Source: Erythroxylum novogranatense (taxonomy: Eukaryota; Streptophyta; Magnoliopsida; Malpighiales; Erythroxylaceae). From it: 64,000 bases of DNA. The notes under the pieces were generated by a model. That model saw only the letters and a program-made list of their open reading frames with translations. It was not told the DNA's origin and searched no databases. The stretch lies in NCBI GenBank assembly GCA_029891385.1, contig CM057230.1:53795414-53859413 (forward strand), written 5' to 3'. Position numbers and translations under genes: made by a program. Of this stretch, positions 23,717 through 36,018 are shown piece after piece; within the stretch, counting starts at the first letter, position 1; the number at the start of each line of letters is the position of its first letter.

Positions 23717-25079
23717 TTTCTTGGATATTAGGTTCAGGAGCCACTAGCCATGTTTGCAATTCATTGCATGGGTTTTAACAAAGGAGAAGACTACCTAAAA
23801 GTCAGTTTCAAGTTAAGATACCAAATGGCTCCTATGTTTCAGCAGAATCAGTGGGAGTAGTTATCTTGGACTTTCCTAGTGGTCATATGTTATATTTAGA
23901 GGATGTTTATTACATGCCAATGATTGTAAGAAACATGATTTCTATTTTTTGTCTAATAAAATCTAGTTATTCCTTATATTTTGGAAAATTTGTTTCAATA
24001 TATGAGAATAAGGATTTTATTTGTGATGCGATAATTAAACAGGGATTGTTCTTTATAAAAACCTATGTTAGGCTCACTAAACACCACATAATTGATAAAA
24101 ACAAGACAATCCAATGACTCTAGTATTAATTCAAAATATCTATGGCACTTAAGAATGGGTCATATCAATCAGAAAAGACTTGATAGGTTAGTAAAGGATG
24201 GGATCCTTATAGGCTTGGATAGTGATCCATTACCCACCTCTGAACCTTGTATTGAAGGAAAAATGACCAAAGCCTCGTTTCCTTCTAAAGGAAACATATT
24301 TGAATCCACGTTGGACCTGGTACATACTGATGTGTATGGGCCCATGAATGTACAAGCTAGAGGAGGTTATGAATATCTCATAACCTTTATAGATGATTAC
24401 TCAAGACATGGCTATTTGTATGTGATGCATAAAAATAGTGAATCCTTTGAAAAGTTCAAAGAATTCAAAGATGAAGCTGAGAAGCAACTAGGCAAGCCAT
24501 TAAAACAACTTCAATCAGATCAAGGTGGTGAGTATTTATCTGGAGAGTTTCAGCAATATTTAATTGACAATAGAATTGTTTCCAATTTTTCAACTCCTCG
24601 AGCACCTCAACAGGATGGTGTAGATGAGAGGAGAACTAGAACTCTATTGAAAATGGTAAGATCAATGATGTCTTACGTTAGCCTTCTAGAATCGTTCTGG
24701 GATATGTTATACAAACGGTAACATATCTTCTTAACTTTGCTCCATCCAAATCGGTGTCTAAAACACCTAGGGAGTTGTGGAATGACTGAGTGCCTTCATT
24801 GAGGCACTTAAGGACTTGTGGCTGCCCAACCCATGTTCTAAAGCCTAAATCTAAAAAGATGGAACCAAGGTCAGAAGTATGTTTGTTTGTAGGATATCCT
24901 ACAAGAACTCGAGGATACTATTTTTTCAGTCCTCAGTATAGGAAGGTATTTGTGTCGACAAATGCGACCTTCTTAGAGGAAGAGTTTGTGAGAAATCACA
25001 AAGGAAGAGGTGAAGTAGTACTAAAGGAGTTAGTTATTTCATCCAAACCAAGAGTTGTTTTGGATATAAGAGAATAAGA
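23717..25079 (+). pseudogene. pol: Copia protease and integrase of element 3
   Basis: Protease begins WILGSGATSHVCN at 23722: the catalytic DSG triad reads GSG (Gly codon 23731-23733). A GAG-pre-integrase finger (WHLRMGH...SEPC, first Cys changed to Ser) and a 209-codon open integrase stretch (24092-24721) follow. The integrase keeps all catalytic residues: Asp80 (HTDVYG), Asp143 (SDQGGEY) and Glu179 (DGVDERR), with the normal 35-residue spacing between the last two. The frame shifts near 24715 and meets a TGA at 24787-24789. The C-terminal part (24790-25076) carries the Copia motif CLFVGYP and FLEEEF. Integrase is the best preserved domain of this element. Confidence 0.9.
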
Positions 25080-25390
25080 TGTCGAAATGGATTCAAGAGT
25101 TGAATCGAAAGTGCAACCTGAACATCAAGTTGTGCCTAGATATAGTGGGAGGGTTGTAATACAGTCATATAGGTATCTAGGTTTAGGAGAAGGCCTAATT
25201 TCCATCTCAGACCAAGAGGAAATGGATCCCATTACGTATACACAGCTATTAATGATGTTGATGCGCAAAAATGGCTCAAGGTGATGGAATTAGAAATAGA
25301 CTCCATGTACACTAATGAAGTCTGGGTCCTTGTAGATCTACCACCAGGTATAAAAGCCATAGGGTGTAAATGGATCTACAAAAGGAAAAG
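25080..25390 (+). pseudogene. pol: Start of Copia reverse transcriptase, truncated (element 3)
   Basis: After the integrase tail, the frame reaches the RT entry: AQKWLKVMELEIDSM, then NEVWVLVDLPPGIKAIGCKW and IYKRK. The sequence changes at 25391 to an LTR start (TGTAACATC). The finger and palm motifs, including the YVDD box, are not present. The five bases before the junction are AAAAG. Confidence 0.85.
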
Positions 25391-28300
25391 TGTAACATCA
25401 CACCCTCAACGGGAAGGATAGAATAGTAATTTGGTATAGGATGAGAGTGAATGGGCTTCATTAGGACTGTTCATGCATACTAGTATTGGTACACTGTGAA
25501 TTTTGTGCACATGAAATAACTGTACATGCATACATGACATTTCCGGTTTTTGTGCTTAATGTAGTTTTACTGTGATTAACGCGGTTCTTACATTTGAAAA
25601 ATTATTCTGAGTGCACCATTGAGTGTTTTATATTTTAAGAAATTTTTAGGAGTTTTTCTGAAATTTTCTGGAGAAAATTCCCGGATCGAAAAAAATTGTC
25701 AAGCGGCGAACCGGTTGATTTTCGGAAGTGAAAATTTCTATCCAATGGCACTGTAATATTGGGTATATTATTTTGGGATTGAAATTAGAGCCATTGGACT
25801 AGAATGAGTCAAATTGCCTTAGGGTTCCTATTTACTAATTTTTTTTAGCCTATTTTGTCTTTTTCCTTAGAATTGCCACTTGTCCTCTTGAATTAATGAT
25901 TTTTGTCTTATGCTTAAGTTTCTCTCGGTTATGCCTTATGAAAAGAATGAAAAGAAGACTTGGAAAACCAATTATTCTCCTCTCATCCATAGCCTTGCTT
26001 CTCCTTCCTTAGTGTGCTCCTCTCCTTCCTTCGTTGGTGTCTTCTTCATACAAGAGAGTTTCTTGTTCTTTTGCTTGCTCCTCCTTCCTTCTCATGCAAA
26101 TCCAACTTAAGCCTTGAGTGGATGATGATGTTGTGGGTAGAAAGTGACGATTAGAAAGTAGAGAAAGTGGAGAAGTTGGTGTAGTATTGAAGAGGGAAAA
26201 CTTGATTAGGTAAGCTTTTGTTTTAAGCTTTGGTTGTTTATTTAATGAATCATAGTTGTTAGATGCATTCATTTGGAGTTATGGTGCATTAAATATGATT
26301 TAGGATGCATGAATTTCATGAAACCTATGGCTTGATTATTTGGGTATAAATGTATGTTGTGTGAGGGTAAGTGAATGAACATGGTTTAGATTGGTTTTAG
26401 CTTGATTTTGGATTGAATATTGGTGACTAATCTTGCATAGAAATTAAGAGTTTAATGCTGCAAAATTTTGACTATGGGTCTAAGTGAGTGTAGGAATGAT
26501 CTAGGGACTGATTTTGTGTCCAATTGGGATGCTTATGGTAGTAGAAGTTCAATTGGCATGATAGGAAGTGTATTTAAGTAGTAAAGCTGAAAATTGGTTT
26601 TTGACCTACTGTACTGTTTTGAGCATAACTAATTGTGTGGTTATGCAAATGAGGTGAGGTTTGTTCCAAATGAAACTTTGGCTTGTTGAATATATTTTTA
26701 TGTGAAATAGATGTTGCCTAATTTTAGCCTTAAGAGGGTGAATTTTGGCTTGAAAAGTTACTGTTGATGTCTGTATGAACAGTAACTGAACCAATGACCT
26801 AAGTGTTTTGATGATTTGTCTAAATTAATTTAGAAGGAATTGATGAAAATGGTCTTCATGAGAGTTGAAGCCTATATTGTTAGCTTTCCATTTCCACTTA
26901 TTTTGCAATTTTTCGATATGTATATTGGGAGATATCCACTGTTAACTATTGACTAATTTTGGTTATTGTGGTGAAACCTAGCCTAAGTGTCAGATTTGTG
27001 AGCATTCTGATTGGAAGCAATTTTAGCAATTTCTGTGAATTGAATTGACTTGAGTGATCTTCTGAAGAGTTGTAAAGGAAGAAATTATCTTGAAAATATT
27101 ATATAGCATGTGATTTCTAGAGATCAGATTTGGGAGTTATGAGTTTTCAAAAAACTGAACCTGCATTAGGTTTTTAACTGCTGCCCTGATCAGTCACTTG
27201 CTTGGCAGTTTTGACCTTGTTAGGGATGGAATTGGATTTTGAATCCTTCAGGAAAATTGAATTATGAGATCTTATATTTCCAGTGATATAAAGTAGTGAT
27301 TTTTTTGACATTTGTGCTAGGAGATATGCTGCTTTGAAATGTACTGTTCAAATTGGGAAATTTAAGTGGGCAGATACTTTGGTGAATTGTTTGGCCTAGT
27401 TAGCAAATGAATTTGATTTCAGGTTGTTCATGAAAGTTGTAGATAACATTGGGATATTTCTGAGAATATTTATTGTGTAATTTTTTCCGAAGAAAATGAG
27501 AAGTTATTGAATTTACAAGATACTGTACTATTTTAGAACCCATTGACTAGGCAGTAGGTTTAATTGGATTTTTGACACCCTTAGGGGTGCAATTGATTTT
27601 TATGGCCTTCATGAAACTTGTATAGGTTTTCATGATCTTTCCAACGAGGTATGGTTTGTAATTTTCTGAATTGTGTGCAAAGAGTTATAGGTGTTCGAAT
27701 TTCGATTTGAAAATAGGAAAAAGAGAAGGAAATAGGGGCAACATATATATTAATTCTTTTATTTGATTTTTGTGTTTTTTTGGGACTTTTTAGACGGGAA
27801 ATTGACGTGGGTCTGGGTAATGGTTCTTTAGTCACTGTTTTATTTATTTTTGGACCGATAGAGGTCCGAATTGAGTAATTTCTGTGTTGTTAGATTTCTA
27901 ATTTTTGGACGGATTTTTATGATGGAAAAGTTTGGTTTAGGGCCGGGAATATCATGCACATGCATTGTACACCTTTTAATTGTTACGTATATATCATTAA
28001 CTCGTTTTGATTGGACAATTAGTAATAGTTATCTTCTCTGATTATTATAGAGGCACAATTGGAGCGTCGATCGACCGACGTAGCAGAGACTTCCCGGCAT
28101 TAGCTCGAAAGTAATAGGTGAGTAACCTAGATGAGTTTCTCAATTATCATTTATCTAATATGGGGATAATGGCGGGATCAAGAATGTGTAAATTGTATGA
28201 CTTGTTTGCCCTTACTGGGATTACTGTGATTAATTGTGACTTATGGACCGTTAATTGTGACTGATGGACTGTTAATTGTGCATTATGGACTGTTAATTAA

Positions 28301-29000
28301 CTATTCAATTGGGCATATGCATTTTATACACAAATGCATAAACGGATAAAAATAATTGTGAACCGAGTCGCCACTGAAACTGAAAACGAGCTTAGAGCTC
28401 GAAGGGAGATAATCCTCCCGAGACGCATCTACTGATTACTGATTACTGCTTAAGCACTCAGTGACAACACTGAAATAAAACTGATAAAAGAGTCACATGT
28501 GCATTGCATACTGGAATGAATACCTGAAATAACTTTTGCTGTATATGACTGTGTGATTGCTGAGCCTGTATTACCACTATGACTGCCTGATTACTGAAAC
28601 ATGCTTATGTGATGCATGAATTGGGCGAACCATCGATGATGGTTCCTCATTGAGTTCGCAAACTCATCCAAAATTACAATCTATTTTTCAGGGTTAAAAG
28701 TAGACTGTTAGCTCCCTCAGGACTGTAGAGCCTTGGACATTAGATTGGCGAGAGAGCTTATGGCTCAAAGGTCCGTCAGTTGGGATTTCTTTTGGAGACT
28801 TATAGTTAGAACTGTTCTTTGTGCCTTATTGTATAGTACTTAATGTAAAGTGTTTTGAAGGATTGTATAGAATGAAAATACTGACAGTTTGTAAATTTCT
28901 AAGTTTGAGTAAATGGAATGAAATACAGCTTGGTTTTAAAAAGTTAACAATTTCTTATTTCTGTTTTATTATTGTGATGTCATGGACATGAGAGCGTGGT
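25391..29000 (+). repeat. LTR of TGTAACATC family, older copy (LTR A)
   Basis: Starts TGTAACATCACACCC at 25391 and aligns by eye over its length with the LTR at 40107. Shared landmarks include ACTGTACATGCATACATGA, CGTCAAG.GGCGAACCGG, GACCTACTGTACTGTTTTGAGCATAAC and the double hairpin at 28627-28666. A GTAAGC splice-like site is at 26220 and CAG/GG at 28691. It lacks the palindrome cassette of the later copy. No TGTTACA end or primer site is visible, so the 3' end is truncated near 29.0 kb (edge uncertain). No gene. Confidence 0.75.
28651..28693 (+). promoter_or_regulatory. Stem-loop and acceptor-like site, LTR A
   Basis: Perfect stem TGAGTT/AACTCA around CGCA (28651-28666), then CTATTTTTCAG ending at 28691. 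A second hairpin, GAACCATC-GAT-GATGGTTC, lies just upstream (28627-28645). Confidence 0.5.
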
Positions 29001-29335
29001 GCTTGATGCGTGAGGTGAAATATATATAGAACAATTCTTGGTAGCTCAATAGGCCACCGAGAACACACTTGAAAACTTGCTTTCATTTATGTGACACAAA
29101 CACATCCATAAATCATTAATATCCAAAAGATGAGTTTTACAAAGCTTTAATAACATTGCAAACCAAATTACACTCTTTGAGTTCAAGAGCCAAAATACAA
29201 AAATACCCTTGAACCAATAAAATTTGAAATGTAACTAAAGCCTTGACTTTCAAGAGTAAAACTTGCAAATACATAAACATAACAAAAAGGGAGTGCTGCC
29301 ATAACTCGTGACTCACTCGGTCTCTTGCTCGTCAC

Positions 29336-29373
29336 CTGAATGGGGGAGATAGAGGGGGTGAGCTATAAAGCTC
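29336..29373 (-). promoter_or_regulatory. Stem-loop and acceptor-like site, LTR D
   Basis: Minus strand: stem GAGCT/(A)AGCTC-type with loop TTAT (29360-29373), ACCCCC, then CTCCCCCATTCAG/GT ending at 29336. Confidence 0.5.
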
Positions 29374-30140
29374 GTGGTAACATATTCATAATATAGAAAT
29401 AAGCAAAAATATACAAAAATAACTCATTGTCGTGGTACTTGTTGAAATCATAGCAATTGAGCATGCATGAGTCATTGTCTTGAAAAATGCTTGATTCTTG
29501 AACAATTCATGATGCATGAAACATAATAACCGATCATAATCACATAACATAACATAACATGATGGTTTGGGTTAGTCCCTGATTCATGACGTACTACACA
29601 TTCCCATCAGAATGATTATGTGTAGGCGTAGTTTTGTGAGGGAATCTTTGTGAGAAACCCTGTGCCATTTGCGGGCAGGCGGGAGAAGCCTTTTCGTGAG
29701 TCAATGTGCACTTGACTGTTCGTGAGGGACATACCACAAACCCACATAAATATGCATGATTCATGCTCTTGTAAACTTGTTTGCCAAACTAGCACTTACT
29801 TGTAAACTTGCTTGTCATATATTTCGTAAAACATGATTTCATGTACATGTATTCTTGAAAGGAGAACACCCCTTTTTAAAAACCTTGTTAATAATCATGA
29901 ATGCAAATCATATAGCAAGATATAATCATTTCACAATGGCATGTAATGCAATCATTGATGATGCAATTTAAAGCATTAAATCTTTCTTGATTTGAACAAA
30001 ACAATGAGTAACTTATTTACTCTATTATAAACATGAACCCACCTTGGAATTCTTGCTTAAAGCTTGCTTGGGAATGTCTTTCCTCTTGTTCCCCTTGCTC
30101 CTCTTGGGTCACTTGATTTCCTTAACCAAACAACCAAATT

Positions 30141-30208
30141 CCACGCCGCGGCGAGAAACTGGAGTGCACCGCGGCGAGCTCATCTGCAAGCCGCGACGTA
30201 CGACGGCG
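30141..30208. repeat. Palindrome cluster of LTR D (CGCCGCGGCG)
   Basis: CGCCGCGGCG (30144-30153) is a perfect palindrome. It is followed by CACCGCGGCGAGCTC (30168-30182) and CCGCGACGTACGACGGCG (30191-30208). Highly GC-rich within an AT-rich LTR. Confidence 0.85.
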
Positions 30209-30857
30209 TAAACCTCCCGAAACTTAATTTTTCCACTCTTCTCAACCATAATCCTCCCATCTTTCAATTATAAACACATCTAAACATTAAAACACCTCTA
30301 ATACTTCATTTCTAACCTCAAAATCATTCATAACAACATCATGATCATCAACCCTAAAAGATCTAACCATTTTTCCATAAACTTTGAAACAACCAATTCC
30401 TACTCATGCTAAGCTATTCTAGGGTTTCATCTAACCCAAAACAAAAAGGAAAACATCATACTTACTTGTTAGAGCTTCGATTCCTTCAAAATCTCCAATG
30501 ATTATAAAACCCTAATTTCTCTTCTTCTCCCTTAAGCCACCAACGACCCTCTCGTCTTTCTCCCTTCACTTTCACTCTTTCTTTCTTTCTAATTTCCCTA
30601 CTCTCACTAATCATACAATTGTCCATGATACCCCTCCATGTAATGCCTTAGCCTCTCAAACTTAAATGACCTTCCCATTTTGCCCTCAAACATTTTTACT
30701 CTTTCATTTCCACTTACACCATACTATACTCAAATAAATCCTAATTTTCAATTAATACTTTCAATAAAATCAAATTATTCCATAAATCATATAACTAACA
30801 TAATTCATACTTAATAACATCAAGAAAAACAATTTGGGGCCCAACATTTCTCCCCCT

Positions 30858-32453
30858 CTAAAAAGAAATTTCGTCCTCGAAATTATTACCTGAGTCATCG
30901 AAGAGTTGTGGATACTTCTCCTTCATGGCTTCCAATGGCTCCCACGTGGCCTCTTCCAGTGAATGGTTTCTCCACATGACTTTGACTAGCTGAACCGTCT
31001 TGTTCCTAAGGACCTTTTCCTTGGTGTCCAAAATCTCCATTGGGATTTCCTCATAACTCAAATCATCTCTCAACTGAACCTCCGCAGCTTGAATGATATG
31101 AGAAGGATCTGATCTATACCTCCTCAGCATGGAAAAATGAAAAACATCATGGATCTGAGACAATTCTGGCAGCAACGCCAACTTGTAAGCTAGTGGTCCG
31201 ATTCTCTCAAGAATCTCATAAGGACCCACATACCTCGGACTCAGCTTGCCTTTCTTGCTAAACCTCATTACTCCCTTCCAAGGAGATGTCTTGAGGAAAA
31301 CCTTCTCACCGACTTCATACTCCATCTCATTCAGATGAGCATCAGTGTAACTCTTCATCCTATCCTGGGCTGCCTTAAGCCGCTGCTTAACCAGGTTAAC
31401 TTTATCCACTATCATCTGAATCAACTCTGGTCCTACCAGTTTCCTCTCTCCTTCTTCATCCCAACATATCGGAGTCCTACACCTCCTTCCATACAATGCC
31501 TCATATGGAGCCATCTGAATACTCGAATGGTACGAATTATTATAAGCAAATTCGACCAATGGCAAATGCTCATCCCAAGCTCCCTTGAAATCCATCACAC
31601 ATGCCCTGAGCATACTCTCAAGTGTCCAAATGGTCCTCTCAGATTGACCATCCTTCTGAGGGTGAAATGTCATACTAAAATGCAGCTTAGTACCTAAAGC
31701 TTCCTACAAGCTTCCCCAGAATCTCGAAGTGAACCGAGGATCCCTGTCAGACACTATAGAATCTGGAATCCCATGCAATCTCACTATCTCATCAATGTAC
31801 TTCTTTGCTAGCACATGCAAAGAATCAGTCTGCTTGATTGTCAGAAAATGGGCTGACTTCGTCAACCTATCAACAATAACCCATATGGCATCATGCTTCC
31901 TACTAGTCTTGGGCAAACCCATCAGAAAATCCATGGTTACTCTTTGCCACTTCCACTCAGGAATTGACAATGGCCTTAACTTGCTTGAAGACGCCTGGTG
32001 TTCAACCTTGACTTGCTGACACACGAGACACTTACTGACATACTCTGCTACATCCCTCTTCATGCCCTTCCACCAGAAATGCTCTCTCAAATCTCTGTAC
32101 ATCCTGGTACTACCTGGGTGCATGACGTAAGGCGCATTGTGTGCCTCATCCAAAATCTCATTCTTAACCTCCTTGCTATCAGGAATACAAAGTCTGTCCC
32201 CCACTATCATGAGTCCATCATCTCTCACTATGACTTCAGAAACCTTACCATTCTGAATTTCCTCTCGAAGCTTGCTCAACTCTGCATCCTGTCCCTGCAA
32301 CTCCCTAACCTTCTCCCAGAGTATAGGCCTTACTCTGAAATTAGCTAGAAGGCAATTTGGTTCCTCCTGCTTCAAGCTTATCTTAAGCTTGGCCATCTCT
32401 TCCTGTTGGATCCTGTTTCCGAGACCCAACTTCTTTACACTTAACGCTAGCAC
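30858..32453 (-). pseudogene. pol: Gypsy pol: integrase and chromodomain (chromovirus, Tekay-like), one premature stop
   Basis: One reading frame interrupted by a single TAG at 31704-31706, where the family usually has Gln. N-terminal part (249 residues): RNase H tail, HHCC finger (H105, H112, C142, C145), integrase core with D175 (MDFL) and D236 (SDRDPRF). After the stop: KDGQSERT supplies the Glu with 35 residues between it and the second Asp, then YNNSYHSSIQMAPYEALYGRRC, the GPLAYKLALL and HDVFHFSMLRRY blocks, a chromodomain-like end (VMWRNHSLEEATWEPLEAM) and NFEDEIS at the polypurine tract. Chromodomains steer integration to marked chromatin. RT, protease and gag are missing: at 32454-32459 the sequence changes to LTR material. 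Apart from the stop it is strikingly well preserved. Confidence 0.9.
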
Positions 32454-33570
32454 TGCTTAAACTGAACATGATCACTCTTAAGCACATACCAATGGAAATC
32501 GAATACGAATGCGAAACAAATAGATCAATTGAAACTGAAGCAGAGGACACGAAACAAGTGCCAAGCTAAAAGGATCGAATACAAATGTAGTCAATGATTC
32601 AAATTGAACGCAAATGCAGAAACATATACGAAGCGATTTCAAATCGGATTATCGAATAACAAACCAACGAAATCAAGGCGAAGTAAACACATGATTCAGA
32701 AAAATGGAATCGAATAAACGGTCGAAATCAAAGTATCAAACAACAGAACTATGAAACAAATACGGATCGAAACGAAGCAAATAAAAACCGAAATCGACAT
32801 CCGATACAAATATCTTAATCATAGCGTTGGAAACCACGATTTGTCAAACCCGATCCGGGAGCTCGATCGTCCGGGATGTGAGCCCGTGGAGCCCATCCAC
32901 GAGACACTTGCCTTGCTGAGACCTTAAACTTGACACTCTTACTCTTAATATAGTACCATAGACGTCGGAACCCGTTTTCGGAGCCCAACTTTCATTGTCC
33001 TGAAACCTTGCGCTTATAATCTTGCAGGATTCTTAATTGTAACTCCACCTTCGTGGCAAGCATACACCATGTATACACTAAAATCATGGGTTGACTTATT
33101 CATATAATTTGTAGCTTTATGTCTCAAGTTCTCCCTGAAACAAGAATCACCTTAATCGGAGTCATATACTCAAGATACACTCCAAAAACCTAAGAGGGTT
33201 CATACCCGAAACATGCCCTCTTAACTGACCTTTCACTTGTTTTAGAACAAACTTTCTCAATTTAACTCCAATTGATACCGAATTTTATTAAGTGAAAGAT
33301 ATGTGTCTTATAAATCCAATGGTTCAAGCCTCACCTCATTTGGAGGTCGTATGAGGGAAATATGCCCAAAACAACGGACCATGCTCACTTTTGAAATCGA
33401 ATCGAAACTCTTTTGGCGCGATTGCTATAACTTTTAATCTATAGCTCCAAATGTTTTTGTTCTTTGACCATATGAAATTAGACATCTAGATCTACAACTC
33501 TTATGAAGACTACAAAGGCTGATTCTATCTCCTACATTCTGCAGCGTCCTATTTTTCCATCGTCGATTTA

Positions 33571-34276
33571 CATCATCCGGTTTCTATCTTACGCTTTCCT
33601 TCCTTACGCTTTTCTATCTTGATTTCCTTCCTTCGATTTCTATCTTGATTTCCTTCCTTCTGATTTCTATCTTCTGATTTCCTTCCTCCTGATTTTCTAT
33701 CTCCTGATTTCTATCTTACCTTTCTTTCATACCTTTTCTATCTTGATTTCCTTCCTACCTTTTTATCTTGATTTCCTTCCTTCGATTTCTATCTTGATTT
33801 CCTTCCTTACCTTTTCTATCTTGATTTCCTTCCTACCTTTTCTATCTTGATTTCCTTCCTTCGCTTTTTATCTTCTGATTTCCTTCCTTCGATTTCTATC
33901 TTGATTTCCTTCATACCTTTTCTATCTTGATTTCCTTCCTACGCTTTTCTATCTTGATTTCCTTCCTTCCTTTTTATCTTGATTTCCTTCCTTCGCTTTT
34001 ATCTTGATTTCCTTCCTTCCTTTTTATCTTGATTTCCTTCCTTGATTTCTATCTTGATTTCCTTCCTTCGCTTTTTATCTTGATTTCCTTCCTTCGATTT
34101 CTATCTTGATTTCCTTCCTTCGCTTTTATCTTCTAATTTCCTTCCTTCGATTTCTATCTTGATTTCCTTCCTTCGCTTTTCTATCTTGATTTCCTTCCTT
34201 CGCTTTTTATCTTCGATTTCCTTCCTTCGATTTCTATCTTGATTTCCTTCCTTCGCTTTTCTATCTTACGCTTTTC
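33571..34276. repeat. Pyrimidine-rich minisatellite, dimeric ~48-bp period
   Basis: About 28 units of TTCTATCTTGATTTCCTTCCT with linkers TCGA, TCGC, TACC, TACG or TCTG. Units alternate between a 'CGATTTCTATC' and a 'CGCTTTT(C)TATC' form, so the higher-order period is about 48 bp. One strand is nearly pure pyrimidine apart from single G/A positions. It lies in LTR E where other families carry a palindrome cluster. Confidence 0.95.
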
Positions 34277-35770
34277 TAGTAAGGATCATATCTTTTGACT
34301 CGAACTCCAAATTTAGCAAACGATACACCTTGGAAAACTCTAAACTCCTACTACAATCTTCATGAAGACTCATTGATCTAATTCATACCGAAGAGGGTCT
34401 AATATTGAGTAATCTTGTCAAATTTTAGGAAAATTTGACAGCACATCCCCTTAAAATGCAACTACCCAATTTTCAATTCTAAGACTTCCACCGCATAAAA
34501 CTCATCATACAACCTCATATAACATGATTAAACCTAAGGTATCTTCAAACACCATTCAAGCAACAGCCACACTCTTAATCATCTATCATATCCAAACTAT
34601 AACAATGATTCAATTGTCTTAAACATACATGGATTTCTCAAAATACATTAAAACGAACATTTTAATTTCATAATTCATTCATTCCATCTTCATCAAATCA
34701 TGTCATATTCATACAATGCTTTAGTGGGCATTTCAAGCCCAATTACAATGAAGTTTCAAAATACAATATCTTCTCAAATGCAACTAAAGCATTGTTTTAC
34801 AAAATCATTTCAAAACAAAATCAAAAGAAAAACTTGGAGTAAATGCCTTTAAGCTTGCTCCTCGGGATCCTGCTCATTTCTGGAAAATTTTTAGGGGTGT
34901 TAGTCGCTCCGTCGGTAACACATTTATATTTATATATCAAGCAGTCCTATTAGTTATTCATACTTTTAGCAATCTTTCAATACAATCATAATACATGCAT
35001 CATGCAATGTTCATCAATACTCAAACATAATTTCTCACAATTCAAACATTCATCATTCTTGCATTTTCATGTATTCACATATGAAACACATCAAATGGCT
35101 CGGTAAGTCCTTATTCTTGGCAACCATATAGTCTCATTTCATGAGTCTATATGGGCAAATCTTCAGAGTCCAAAATGTTGGATCATCCTATGCCACAATC
35201 AGGCGGTAGGGCGAAGGCTTCATGGTCAACGTGCGTGGCAGTTCTTAGGACAATACCTTACCCACATAACATAGCAATCATGAATCATACAAGGAAATTG
35301 GACTGTTCTTATCCAATTCATTGTTTCTTTGAAATCATCTTTTCATACATCGTTCATGCCTTTCATTATATTCATTCAACAAGTTTCTTCATGACAGTTT
35401 CAATCATCATCAAGCATTTAATACACTCACATTCATCATTCCATCACACACATTTAATACAACAACCAAGTGATCGAAGCTCATTAATGTCATGCATTTA
35501 TTTACATTTGTAGCTTATATACATAAAGATAAATATGAAACCCACCTTTTATCCTTGCTTAAACTTGCCTAAGGAAGTTCCTCTCCTTGTTCTTCTCCTC
35601 TTTCTTGTCCTCCTTCAAGCATAACAAGAAAATAACCCCATATCAACATAGGGTTTAGAAATTGAAATACCTAAAATCTAAATCATGAAATTCATAAGAG
35701 AATCACTAGACCCATCTTATTCTTCATCTTTCTAACCAAAACCCAAACAAAACTTAACCTTAAACCAAGA

Positions 35771-35780
35771 ACTTACCTTA
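35771..35780 (-). promoter_or_regulatory. Candidate 5' splice site, LTR E (AAG/GTAAGT)
   Basis: Minus-strand TAAG/GTAAGT, a perfect plant donor consensus. The matching acceptor candidate is CCAG at 34883-34880 downstream. Equivalent donors sit after the leaders of LTRs A, B, C, D and element 4. Confidence 0.45.
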
Positions 35781-36010
35781 AATCCTTAACCAACCAAGTG
35801 GTTTCTTGGTTCAAAGTGAAGCTTAGACTCTCCTCCACACTTTTTCTTCTTGGACTTTTTTCAAAAAACCCACTCACTTTCATGAAAATGCCAAACCCTA
35901 ACAAGCCTCTTCTTTCTCCTTTTCCTCCCTCCTTTCACGACACTCTTCTTTCCTCTCCCTCCAAATTTCGTTTCTATCTTCTTTTCCTACAAAAATCACT
36001 TATCTCTTTC

Positions 36011-36018
36011 CTTATATA
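36011..36018 (-). promoter_or_regulatory. TATA box of LTR E (TATATAAG)
   Basis: Minus-strand TATATAAGGAAAGAG, followed by a purine-rich leader of about 230 bases that ends at a consensus 5' splice site (35777/35776). Position and context fit an LTR Pol II promoter. Confidence 0.55.

Larger units (their letters stand above)
11727..25390 (+). mobile_element. Copia retrotransposon (element 3), interrupted and 3'-truncated
   Basis: 5' LTR, primer site, long leader, gag, an 8-kb nested element (15740-23711), then protease, integrase and the start of RT. At 25391 an unrelated LTR begins and the rest of RT is absent. Removing the nested element together with one ATATG makes the gag-protease reading frame continuous, so the nested insertion was precise. 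The missing 3' half may lie beyond the right end of the window if the 25391 break is another nested insertion. Confidence 0.85.
29001..30846 (-). repeat. 3' LTR of a chromovirus-like Gypsy element (LTR D)
   Basis: The inner edge is clear: minus-strand TGTTGGGCCCCAAATTG starts at 30846, next to the polypurine tract and pol tail at 30847-30880. Within it are a GTAAGT splice-like site (30465), a module with GCGGGCAGGCGGGAGAAGCC (29673-29692), and a stem-loop plus CAG/GT at 29336-29373. The left edge is uncertain because it meets LTR A. Confidence 0.65.

Noticed and set aside
31335..32348. Plus-strand ORFs of 96-120 codons opposite the pol fragment
   Set aside because: They are antisense shadows of the integrase-chromodomain frame, which has clear family motifs.
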